DNA of 8,306 nucleotides from an uncultured Bacilli bacterium (GTDB lineage Bacteria; Bacillota_I; Bacilli_A; RF39; UBA660): assembly GCA_947584955.1 (NCBI GenBank), contig CANPWS010000048.1:1-8306 (forward strand), written 5' to 3'. Below are positions 1 through 5,843 of this stretch, piece by piece. Both the position numbers and the translations under genes were made by a program. The notes beneath the pieces are model-generated. The model saw only the letters and a program-made list of their open reading frames with translations. It did no database searches and was not told where the DNA came from. Within the stretch, counting starts at the first letter, position 1. The number at the start of each line of letters is the position of its first letter.

Positions 1-785
1 ATAAAGATTAAACATGGTGCGTTCATTTTGGCTTGTTTAAACATATCTCTTACACGTGATGCACCAATACCTACAAATAACTCTACAAAGTCAGAACCAC
101 TTATATAGTAAAAAGGTACATTTGCTTCACCAGCAACAGCTCTTGCCAATAATGTTTTACCAGTTCCTGGAGGACCTACTAATAAAACACCTTTTGGAAT
201 TCTTGCTCCCATACTTTGAAATTTTTTGGGATTTTTTAAAAAGTCAATAAGCTCTTGAACTTCTTCTTTTTCTTCAGTAAGACCAGCGACATCTTTAAAA
301 GTAGTCTTTCTTTCATCTTCCATTAATTTTGCTCTGCTTTTACCAAAATCCATTGATTTATTATTACCACCAATTTGTCTTGTAAAAATCCAAAAGGTTG
401 CTCCTACAATAAGTAATATAGGTAATAACTGAACTGCAATCACTATCCACGATGAAGCTTCTGGGTCATTTTCAATATTTAATTCAAAATTATATTTTGT
501 TGCATCATCTTTAATATCAGAAATAAAAGCATCAGATATTGGCAAATATAGAATGAAAGATTCATTATCATCATATCCTTCTAGTCTACCTGTTACTTCA
601 TATGTATTTGTTCTAGTTTTTGGAACTATTTTTAATTCTGTAACTTTACTTATATCTTTCATAAATTGATCATATGTTGGTTCATTTATTTTAGTATTTA
701 AAGTATTAAAAATAATTAAACATACTATTATAAATGCAATAAGAAAGATATAAGGAAATAATCCTTTTTTAACTGCTTTATTCAT
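1..785 (-). CDS. ftsH: ATP-dependent zinc metalloprotease FtsH, N-terminal part (cut by window edge)
   Basis: FtsH is a membrane-anchored hexameric AAA+ protease that extracts and degrades misfolded membrane proteins and some regulators. My reading of the minus strand gives 261 codons from ATG at 785 to the window edge. It shows a first membrane segment (about residues 9-26), an extracytoplasmic domain of about 85 residues, a second membrane segment (about 113-134), then the AAA domain: a [13 protein letters not shown] entry, Walker A GPPGTGKT at 204-211, and the [19 protein letters not shown] pore/AAA signature. The window ends at CLIFI, just before the expected Walker B DEID, so the second region of homology and the HExxH protease site lie outside. 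The start follows a good SD (AAAGGAGA, 6 nt spacing). The gene overlaps the tilS stop by 8 nt (ATGAATAA), which suggests one transcript and coupled translation. Identification is very secure. Confidence 0.97.
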   Translation of the reverse strand, partial: MNKAVKKGLFPYIFLIAFIIVCLIIFNTLNTKINEPTYDQFMKDISKVTELKIVPKTRTNTYEVTGRLEGYDDNESFILYLPISDAFISDIKDDATKYNFELNIENDPEASSWIVIAVQLLPILLIVGATFWIFTRQIGGNNKSMDFGKSRAKLMEDERKTTFKDVAGLTEEKEEVQELIDFLKNPKKFQSMGARIPKGVLLVGPPGTGKTLLARAVAGEANVPFYYISGSDFVELFVGIGASRVRDMFKQAKMNAPCLIF

Positions 786-2112
786 TATAATCTCCTTTCT
801 TTGTTTCACAGTACTTAAGTATTATATCATATTTTTCACTTTTTTTCTTATTAAATTTAGATTTTTTAATATTTGGTATCCATAATATATTATCATCATT
901 ATCTACTAGTAATGGATAAGTATCTCTAACATTAATAGGCATTTTATTTTCTATGAAAATTTCTTTTACTTTTTTTTTGCCATTAAGACCTTTTATTTCA
1001 ATATAATCACCATCTTTTTTGTTTCTTATATATAATGGTAAACTTATTTCTTTAGAATAAAGTCTACATATATCATTACCATCTGTTTTGCTATTACTAA
1101 TTATTTTAATTATATAATTTTTTAGTTTAATATCATGATTTAAATTAATTTTAATTCTATAATCATTATTACTATTTTTTAACTCTTGACTAAATTTTAG
1201 TATATTGTATTGTTTTATTGCATATAAATTATTAGGAAGTGATATAGTCAAATTTGGCTTTGAACTTTCTATTAATTTTAAAATATTTAATATATGGTTA
1301 GTTTTTATAATATCATCTTTATTTTGATATATATCATTTAATATTGTGTATAAAATATTTTTTTTAAGAAAGGGGTGAAGTTCATTAAATTTTATTAAAT
1401 CTAATTTATTATTAGTATATATATCTTTTAATTTCATACGAACTTCATAGTTAATATAATCATTATATTCTAATAAATCATTAGAATATTTAATAAATTT
1501 TCGATGTACATTCTTATCTTCTTTTTTTAAGATAGGAATTATATTAGCTCTAAATCTATTTCTAGTATATGATGTATCATTATTAGTTATATCTTCATAA
1601 AATTTAATATTATTCTTTTTGGCATATGCCAATATTTCTTCTTTTGTGTAATCTAATAATGGTCTTACAATGTAATAATTTTTCATTTTACTTATTTTTT
1701 TAATACCAGCATATCCATTAATATTAGACCCTCTTACAATTTTCATTAAAATTGTTTCCATTAAGTCATCTGCATGATGAGCTAGAAAAAGATAAGATGA
1801 AGAATATTTATTTAATATATCTTCATAAAATTTATATCTAATTTTTCTTGCTTCATTTTCAAAATTGTTTTCTTTATAAGTTTCAATTTTCATTTTTTCA
1901 AATATTACATTATTATCTAAACAAAATTTTTCTAAATATTTTTCTTCAATATTACTTTGCTCTCTGACATTATGATTAATATGAGCACATATTATTGTAT
2001 CTTTATAATTATGAATAAGGTAAAAAAGTAATGCCATTGAATCAGAACCCGTTGATACTCCAACTACTATTTTTCCAGTTATATTTAATTTATCAAAATC
2101 TATATTAATCAT
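778..2112 (-). CDS. tilS: tRNA(Ile)-lysidine synthase TilS
   Basis: TilS uses ATP to attach lysine to C34 of the CAU-anticodon tRNA-Ile, so that it reads AUA rather than AUG; this is essential in nearly all bacteria. The protein has 444 residues, the size of long Firmicute TilS. Visible are the N-terminal PP-loop ([12 protein letters not shown], residues 18-29; motif S20-T-G-S-D-S25), the [10 protein letters not shown] block (111-120), the [11 protein letters not shown] block (150-160), the DITNND...RNRFR block (174-188) and a C-terminal TilS domain around 363-413 ([13 protein letters not shown], then a [18 protein letters not shown] end). The PP-loop has Thr where many relatives have the first Gly of SGGxDS; STGxDS is, to my recollection, a known variant in Bacilli. 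ATG at 2112 follows SD AGAGGAGA. The stop overlaps ftsH, with no hpt gene between them as there is in Bacillus subtilis. The many ATA codons nearby fit the need for this enzyme. Confidence 0.96.
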   Translation of the reverse strand: MINIDFDKLNITGKIVVGVSTGSDSMALLFYLIHNYKDTIICAHINHNVREQSNIEEKYLEKFCLDNNVIFEKMKIETYKENNFENEARKIRYKFYEDILNKYSSSYLFLAHHADDLMETILMKIVRGSNINGYAGIKKISKMKNYYIVRPLLDYTKEEILAYAKKNNIKFYEDITNNDTSYTRNRFRANIIPILKKEDKNVHRKFIKYSNDLLEYNDYINYEVRMKLKDIYTNNKLDLIKFNELHPFLKKNILYTILNDIYQNKDDIIKTNHILNILKLIESSKPNLTISLPNNLYAIKQYNILKFSQELKNSNNDYRIKINLNHDIKLKNYIIKIISNSKTDGNDICRLYSKEISLPLYIRNKKDGDYIEIKGLNGKKKVKEIFIENKMPINVRDTYPLLVDNDDNILWIPNIKKSKFNKKKSEKYDIILKYCETKKGDYNE

Positions 2113-2134
2113 AATTGTCTCCTCTTTCGCTAAT

Positions 2135-2143
2135 ATTATATCA
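2135..2143 (-). promoter_or_regulatory. Extended -10 promoter for tilS-ftsH
   Basis: On the minus strand the sequence reads TGATATAAT, a perfect TGn extended -10 element, about 23 nt upstream of the tilS start codon, so the leader would be very short and carry the SD. No good -35 is seen at 16-18 nt upstream, which is tolerated with an extended -10. The promoter is inferred from sequence only. Confidence 0.6.
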
Positions 2144-2170
2144 AAATCAATTTAATAATCATAGTCTTTT

Positions 2171-2199
2171 TTGACAAAAGTAATTAATTATTGTATAAT
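2171..2199 (+). promoter_or_regulatory. Consensus vegetative promoter TTGACA-N17-TATAAT
   Basis: The -35 TTGACA (2171-2176) and -10 TATAAT (2194-2199) both match consensus exactly and are separated by the optimal 17 nt. The start codon of the next gene is 22 nt beyond the -10, giving a short leader with SD GAGGTG (2208-2213). It lies back to back with the tilS-ftsH promoter. It is the closest match to consensus in the window. Confidence 0.85.
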
Positions 2200-2221
2200 T
2201 TGAAATTGAGGTGAAAAAAAT

Positions 2222-2629
2222 ATGATGCTTGGTGAGAATAACGATATTTTTCTCTCACAGCTTATTTCAGGTATGCTTCTTTTTAAGAAAAGTATATCTT
2301 ATGTTGAGTTAAATAATGCAATATCTTTATTCTTTAATATATGTAAAATTGATATTACAGAAAAAGAAAGTGTTTATGATGGTGTTTATAAATATTTAGA
2401 AGATTATAATAAAATTAGTATAAAAGAAGAGTATGATTATGAAACAATTATTTATGGTAAAGTAAGATTATGGGAATATCTTTATCAAAATACTACACCT
2501 TTAATTATTGAGTTTTTATCAACACATATTTATCAAAATACAAAAATTTATATTAGTCCTAAAGATAAACATAAATCTAAAATTAAGAATTTATTTACTA
2601 ATTTAAAAAGAAAACATCAAGCAGTTTAA
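2222..2629 (+). CDS. Uncharacterised 135-residue protein
   Basis: I do not recognise this protein. It starts at ATG 2222, 8 nt after SD GAGGTG; a second ATG directly follows at 2225 but fits the spacing less well. The sequence is mixed and probably mostly helical, with hydrophobic stretches around residues 9-20 and 33-41 that are too short or too polar to be convincing membrane spans, and no signal peptide. Residues 68-90 are rich in acidic and aromatic residues. The tail (about 114-133) is strongly basic with many Lys and Arg, which could contact nucleic acid or membrane phospholipid; that is inference only. It stands alone between a consensus promoter and a terminator, so it is a monocistronic unit, and these signals are the main evidence that it is a real gene. 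Its neighbours give no functional hint. Confidence 0.8.
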   Translation: MMLGENNDIFLSQLISGMLLFKKSISYVELNNAISLFFNICKIDITEKESVYDGVYKYLEDYNKISIKEEYDYETIIYGKVRLWEYLYQNTTPLIIEFLSTHIYQNTKIYISPKDKHKSKIKNLFTNLKRKHQAV

Positions 2630-2632
2630 CTT

Positions 2633-2667
2633 AAAAAATAAAGAATTGTAACAATCCTTTGTTTTTT
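2633..2667. terminator. Bidirectional rho-independent terminator between convergent genes
   Basis: An AT-rich 16-position stem (2633-2648 with 2652-2667, loop TAA) ends in six A on one side and six T on the other. Each strand's RNA has a single A-C type mismatch, with one G-U pair making up the other variable position. It lies 3 nt past the upstream gene's stop, and the TAA of the convergent AlkD gene falls inside its right arm. It should therefore stop transcription from both sides. Confidence 0.8.
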
Positions 2668-3370
2668 ATTTTATAATCATACTTTTAATTATTAATTTAT
2701 CTTCTTTAGATACTTGCAAACTTTCAATTATTTTAGTTAATGCTTTATTATATGTAAATTTATTTAATTTATTATCTTTAAAAAAAATTATTGTTTCTTC
2801 TTTATATTTTATATAACACATTGAAATTAACCAAGCTATACTCATTTCTACATAGTACTCATTAGTTTTAATGTTACATAATTTAAAAATGGTATTTAAA
2901 TATTTTTTTTCTATAAAATAATTTAATAAAAGTACATAACCAATTCTTTTTATATATGTTTTGTTTGTTTTAATACATTTAATAATATAATTTAAAAATA
3001 TATCTTTATTGTTTTTAACTATTTTTAAAGAAGAAGCAAAAATATCGCAACTTGCCCAATTATCTATTATTAAAATATATTTATTTAGATATGGTAATAA
3101 AGTTTTAGTATCTTTAATATTTGAAATTATTAATCCATATAAAATATTTTCTTCATAGTAATTGTTTTGCATGATATTTAAAAACTCATCATAATTACCT
3201 TTATAAATTTCTTTAGCAATTTTTTTTAATATATTTGTTCTAATTCCTATTATATTTTTATTTGGTATAAGCTTTTCTTGAAAAAGTTTATATTCTTTTT
3301 CACTTATATTAAATAGATAGGAAATAAAATTATTATATTCTTCTTTTGACCAAATATTTTTTGTAAACAT
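2666..3370 (-). CDS. AlkD-type DNA alkylation repair glycosylase (HEAT-like repeats)
   Basis: This 234-residue protein matches the AlkD/COG4912 family, which forms an all-helical HEAT-like superhelix and excises N3- and N7-alkylated purines in base-excision repair. Family signatures seen: the FQEKLIP...IIGIRTNILKKIAKEI block (about 30-54), YYEENILYGLII (71-82), IDNWASCD (102-109), YIKRIGYVLLLNYF (139-152), EYYVEMSIAWLIS (171-183) and TYNKALTKIIESL (206-218). By alignment from memory with Bacillus cereus AlkD (Trp109, Asp113, Arg148, Trp187), the active-site residues are Trp105, Asp109, Arg142 and Trp180, all present. ATG 3370 is preceded in frame by TAA TAA AAG, so no upstream extension is possible, yet no SD lies next to it; see the leader entry. 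The gene is monocistronic, convergent with the 2222-2629 gene, and very AT-rich. Family assignment is secure; substrate range is inferred. Confidence 0.92.
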   Translation of the reverse strand: MFTKNIWSKEEYNNFISYLFNISEKEYKLFQEKLIPNKNIIGIRTNILKKIAKEIYKGNYDEFLNIMQNNYYEENILYGLIISNIKDTKTLLPYLNKYILIIDNWASCDIFASSLKIVKNNKDIFLNYIIKCIKTNKTYIKRIGYVLLLNYFIEKKYLNTIFKLCNIKTNEYYVEMSIAWLISMCYIKYKEETIIFFKDNKLNKFTYNKALTKIIESLQVSKEDKLIIKSMIIK

Positions 3371-3379
3371 CTTTTATTA

Positions 3380-3428
3380 ATCATTTTATAGAAAAAAATA
3401 ATTAATTCTACAAAATGATAGCTCCTTT
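3380..3428 (-). promoter_or_regulatory. AlkD gene leader: SD separated from ATG by a 14-bp hairpin
   Basis: On the minus strand an AAAGGAG SD (3428-3422) is followed after 2 nt by an inverted repeat: arms 3419-3406 and 3393-3380, 14 pairs in RNA including one G-U, with a 12-nt loop. Nine nt then lead to ATG 3370. The linear SD-ATG distance is about 51 nt, too far for normal initiation, but only about 11 nt if the hairpin is folded away. The one non-Watson-Crick position is G-U in minus-strand RNA but an A-C mismatch in plus-strand RNA, which fits a role in this leader. Confidence 0.6.
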
Positions 3429-3446
3429 CTTTTAAATTTTAATTAT

Positions 3447-3452
3447 ATTATA
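3447..3452 (-). promoter_or_regulatory. Candidate -10 of the AlkD gene promoter
   Basis: TATAAT on the minus strand (3452-3447), preceded directly by TG, would start transcription about 12 nt before the SD at 3428-3422. No convincing -35 is seen at 16-18 nt, and the region is A/T-rich enough for chance matches, so this is tentative. Confidence 0.4.
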
Positions 3453-3534
3453 CATTTTTTTTCTAATTATTAATAGTAAATTATTTAAATCTATATTTTC
3501 ATTAAAATAAATACTTCCTTTTTATTTTAAAATT

Positions 3535-3543
3535 TGATACAAT
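3535..3543 (+). promoter_or_regulatory. Candidate extended -10 promoter for soj-spo0J
   Basis: TGATACAAT (TGn plus TACAAT) lies 27 nt before the preferred soj start. The -35 region at 17 nt spacing reads TTCCTT, which is weak. It is the best promoter-like element in the 190-nt gap between the divergent AlkD and soj genes. No parS-like palindrome was seen in this gap. Confidence 0.5.
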
Positions 3544-3570
3544 AATATTATAGGAGTAAAGGTGAATTAC

Positions 3571-4386
3571 ATGGGAAAAATAATAGCAATAGTAAATCAA
3601 AAAGGTGGCGTTGGAAAGACAACAACTAGTATTAATTTATCTGCTTCTTTAGGAGTACTTAATAAAAAAGTTTTACTTGTCGATTTAGATCCTCAAGGTA
3701 ATGCTACAACTGGTGTGGGAATTGATAAAGGTGATATAAATAGTAGTATATATGAAGTTTTAGTTATGAAAAGTGAGATTCATGATGCTATAATTAAGAC
3801 TAAAAGTAAAAATTTAGATTTACTTCCAGCTTATCTTAATTTAGCTGGAGTTGATATGGAACTTATAGATCTTGAAAAAAAATCAAGAGAAGAATCTAAA
3901 AACTTTAATAGGGTTACTAGATTAAAAGAGGAATTAAATAAAGTTAAAGAAAAATATGATTATATATTTATTGATTGTCCTCCATCACTTGGTATTTTAA
4001 CTACAAATGCTCTTGCTGCGGCAGATTCGGTTTTAATACCTGTTCAATGTGAATATTTTGCTCTTGAGGGTATTATGCAACTTATTAATACAATAATGCT
4101 TGCACAAAAAAAAGTTAATCCTAATTTAGATATTGAAGGTGTATTACTTACTATGCTAACTACTAATACTAATTTAGGTTTAGAAGTCGTTGAAAGTATC
4201 AAAGGTTTTTTTAAAGAGCGCGTATATGATACAATTATCCCTAGATTAATTAGACTTGCTGAAGCACCATCACATGGTAAACCAATTATTGAATATGAAC
4301 CTAGAAGTAGAGGTACACTAGCTTATCTTAATTTAGCAAAGGAGGTTATAGAAAAAAATGGAGCAAAAGAAGAAAGCGTTGGGTAG
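3571..4386 (+). CDS. soj: Chromosome-partitioning ATPase Soj/ParA
   Basis: ParA/Soj is a deviant-Walker P-loop ATPase that, with ParB, segregates origins and in Bacillus also modulates DnaA. The protein (271 residues from ATG 3571) opens with MGKIIAIVNQKGGVGKTT, carrying the signature-Lys Walker A (KGGVGKTT, 11-18). It continues with the A' motif VDLDPQGNATTG (37-48), Walker B FIDCPPSLG (133-141), the PVQCEYFALEG block and the C-terminal PRLIRLAEAPSHGKPI and PRSRG motifs, colinear with Bacillus subtilis Soj. I chose ATG 3571 because AAAGGTG (3558-3564) sits 6 nt before it and it gives the conserved N-terminus. GTG 3562, three codons upstream with AGGAG before it, would also work. The gene overlaps spo0J by 29 nt. 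It is more conserved and somewhat less AT-extreme than neighbouring accessory genes. Confidence 0.96.
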   Translation: MGKIIAIVNQKGGVGKTTTSINLSASLGVLNKKVLLVDLDPQGNATTGVGIDKGDINSSIYEVLVMKSEIHDAIIKTKSKNLDLLPAYLNLAGVDMELIDLEKKSREESKNFNRVTRLKEELNKVKEKYDYIFIDCPPSLGILTTNALAAADSVLIPVQCEYFALEGIMQLINTIMLAQKKVNPNLDIEGVLLTMLTTNTNLGLEVVESIKGFFKERVYDTIIPRLIRLAEAPSHGKPIIEYEPRSRGTLAYLNLAKEVIEKNGAKEESVG

Positions 4387-5239
4387 AGGCCTTGAACAAC
4401 TTTTTAGTAGTGAAGTATTAGATTTTGATCAATTTGAATCAAATATTATGGAAAGTGTTAATGAATCTGATATAAAGGAAATTCCTGTCGATGATATTAG
4501 ACCAAATCCTTATCAACCAAGAAAATCATTTAATGAAGAAGCTTTAAATGAACTTGCTCAATCAATTAAAAATTATGGCGTATTTCAACCTATTATTGTA
4601 AAAAAAAGTATAAAGGGATATGATTTAATTGCAGGAGAACGTAGACTTAGGGCATCAAAACTAGCAGGTCTTACTACAATACCTGCAATTATAAAAGATT
4701 TTTCTGATGAACATATGAGAGAAATAGCACTTCTTGAAAATTTACAAAGAGAAGATTTAACTCCAATAGAACTTGCTTGGGATTATAAAGGAATTATTGA
4801 AAGTCTTCATATTAGACAAGAAGATTTAGCAGATAAAATTGGTAAAAGTCGTAGTCATGTTACTAATACTTTAGGTTTATTACGTCTTCCTGATGATGTT
4901 CAAAATCAAATTTTAGATAATAAAATATCTATGGGTCATGCTAAAATTTTGAGTAAACTTGATGATGACTATAAAGTAAAGGAATATGCAGATAAAATTG
5001 TTACTAATAATATTAGTGTAAGAGAATTAGAAGAAATAAGTAAAAATGAAGAAGTTACTAAAAAAGTACCTATTACAAGGAAAAATAAGGTAAGTAACTA
5101 TGATTATATTGAAAGAGAACTTAGAGAAGCTTTAGATACTAAAGTATTTGTTAAAGATAAAAAAATAGACATATTTTTTGAAAATGATAATGATTTAGAT
5201 AGAATTTTAGAAGTTATGAATATTAAAATAAACAAATAA
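4358..5239 (+). CDS. spo0J: Chromosome-partitioning protein ParB/Spo0J
   Basis: ParB family proteins are CTP-dependent DNA clamps that load at parS, spread, recruit SMC and regulate ParA. The 293-residue protein shows an N-terminal ParA-contact segment (KKALGRGLEQLF, 5-16) and the ParB/Srx nucleotide-binding domain, with RPNPYQPRK (48-56), the GERRLRAS arginine-rich box (93-100) and ENLQREDLTPIE (127-138). A helix-turn-helix follows (about 154-175, QEDLADKIGKSRSHVTNTL), then a basic linker and a C-terminal dimerisation domain. ATG 4358 lies inside the end of soj and follows a full AAAGGAGG SD (4338-4345) at 12 nt, so translation is probably coupled to soj. Spo0J is preferred over the paralogue Noc because it pairs with soj. 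No parS was found in the window; the usual sites may lie elsewhere. Confidence 0.95.
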   Translation: MEQKKKALGRGLEQLFSSEVLDFDQFESNIMESVNESDIKEIPVDDIRPNPYQPRKSFNEEALNELAQSIKNYGVFQPIIVKKSIKGYDLIAGERRLRASKLAGLTTIPAIIKDFSDEHMREIALLENLQREDLTPIELAWDYKGIIESLHIRQEDLADKIGKSRSHVTNTLGLLRLPDDVQNQILDNKISMGHAKILSKLDDDYKVKEYADKIVTNNISVRELEEISKNEEVTKKVPITRKNKVSNYDYIERELREALDTKVFVKDKKIDIFFENDNDLDRILEVMNIKINK

Positions 5240-5252
5240 TTTTGTTTATTTT
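5225..5252 (+). terminator. A/T hairpin terminator after spo0J
   Basis: A perfect 12-bp inverted repeat (5225-5236 with 5241-5252) has a 4-nt loop formed by the spo0J stop codon TAA plus one T. The left arm lies in the last spo0J codons. The stem has a single G-C pair and is followed by a T-rich tract (ATTTTAGTTTATTTC). The stem is weak by usual rules, but its position and symmetry support termination of the soj-spo0J unit. Confidence 0.6.
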
Positions 5253-5398
5253 ATTTTAGTTTATTTCTTTACGTTTAAGGAATGAATTTGTTAGTAAAAT
5301 AAAATTATTCTTAGATAAAATTACTTTCATGTTAAAATATACGTGTACGATATTTTTCAAAGAGTGAAGTATTGTCGAATTTTGTATTTTAAATTTTG

Positions 5399-5427
5399 TT
5401 GATATTATAAGTGGTTTAAGATACAAT
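5399..5427 (+). promoter_or_regulatory. Promoter of the cold-shock gene, TTGATA-N17-TACAAT
   Basis: The -35 TTGATA (5399-5404) and -10 TACAAT (5422-5427) each differ from consensus at one position, with an optimal 17-nt spacer. Transcription would start near 5434 and give a leader of about 35 nt, much shorter than the long leader of Escherichia coli cspA. The 145 nt upstream (5253-5398) contains no gene and only weak promoter-like strings. Confidence 0.7.
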
Positions 5428-5442
5428 ATTATTGTAAGGAAT

Positions 5443-5466
5443 TACTAGAATGAGAGGTGTTTAGTA
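5443..5466 (+). promoter_or_regulatory. Small hairpin presenting the cold-shock gene SD in its loop
   Basis: TACTAGA (5443-5449) can pair with TTTAGTA (5460-5466) through 7 base pairs including one G-U. The 10-nt loop holds the SD GAGAGGTG (5452-5459), and the start codon ATG lies 2 nt after the stem. The stem is weak and could be temperature-sensitive, but a short AT-rich hairpin can arise by chance. Confidence 0.4.
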
Positions 5467-5468
5467 CA

Positions 5469-5687
5469 ATGAGTGGACAAGTAAAGTGGTTTAATAATGA
5501 AAAGGGCTATGGCTTTATTGATTATGCAACTGGCGAAGATATTTTCGTTCATTATTCTGCAATTAAACAAGATGGTTATAAGACTCTTTCAGAAGGACAA
5601 AGAGTGGAATTTGATTTGATTGAAACTCCTAAAGGACTTCAAGCTATCAATGTTGTTGCGACTTCTGAAGCAAAAGTAAAGCAGTAG
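5469..5687 (+). CDS. Cold-shock protein, CspA/CspB family
   Basis: This is a single cold-shock-domain protein of 72 residues, a five-stranded OB-fold that binds single-stranded RNA and DNA and acts as an RNA chaperone and antiterminator. RNP1 is K12-G-Y-G-F-I17 (Tyr replaces the common Phe) and RNP2 is I25-F-V-H-Y29. The opening [16 protein letters not shown] and the [16 protein letters not shown] block are typical. ATG 5469 follows GAGAGGTG at 9 nt; the in-frame GTG at 5457 overlaps that SD and would add four atypical residues, so it is rejected. The gene has its own promoter and a strong terminator, so it is monocistronic. Codon use is less AT-skewed than in the neighbouring accessory genes, as expected for a highly expressed gene. 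The Csp paralogue cannot be named from one copy. Confidence 0.96.
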   Translation: MSGQVKWFNNEKGYGFIDYATGEDIFVHYSAIKQDGYKTLSEGQRVEFDLIETPKGLQAINVVATSEAKVKQ

Positions 5688-5693
5688 TTAATT

Positions 5694-5725
5694 CTTGTAT
5701 GAATTTTATTTTCATACAAGTTTTT
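5694..5725 (+). terminator. Rho-independent terminator of the cold-shock gene
   Basis: CTTGTATGAA (5694-5703) pairs perfectly with TTCATACAAG (5711-5720) across a 7-nt loop and is followed at once by TTTTTG. It starts 7 nt after the stop codon. This is the clearest intrinsic terminator in the window. Confidence 0.92.
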
Positions 5726-5760
5726 GTTAATAAAAATTATTAATAATTTAAAAAAAATAC

Positions 5761-5789
5761 TTTACAAGTAAATTGGCTATTGTTATAAT
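5761..5789 (+). promoter_or_regulatory. Strong promoter for the CDF-family gene, TTTACA-N17-TATAAT
   Basis: TTTACA (5761-5766) and TATAAT (5784-5789) are separated by 17 nt, and TGT directly precedes the -10, making it an extended -10 promoter as well. A second overlapping candidate (TTGGCT 5773-5778, TATAAT 5797-5802, 18-nt spacer) is weaker. The leader to ATG 5844 would be about 48 nt. Confidence 0.75.
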
Positions 5790-5843
5790 TAAAGTATATA
5801 ATAAACTATATGTTAATATTTAAAAATAGAAAAGGAGTAAAAA

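Noticed and set aside
48..63. parS-like string with CACGTGA core (12 of 16 positions by eye)
   Set aside because: It falls exactly on codons of the conserved FtsH GASRVRD motif, so the similarity is explained by coding, and four positions differ from the parS consensus.
56..250. Plus-strand open frame of 64 codons
   Set aside because: It is opposite the conserved FtsH AAA region, has no SD, and has the composition of an antisense shadow.
802..817. parS half-site TGTTTCAC near the end of tilS
   Set aside because: Only one half matches; the other half reads AGTACTTA and has no dyad symmetry with it.
3562..3570. GTG 3562 as the soj start
   Set aside because: It is possible with AGGAG upstream, but ATG 3571 gives the conserved MGKIIAI N-terminus and is well spaced from AAAGGTG.
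5282..5368. Short frames (6 and 12 codons) upstream of the cold-shock gene
   Set aside because: They lack spaced SD sites and are too short to support as genes or leader peptides.
5457..5468. GTG 5457 as the start of the cold-shock protein
   Set aside because: The GTG is part of the SD GAGAGGTG for ATG 5469, which gives the canonical MSGQVKWF start.
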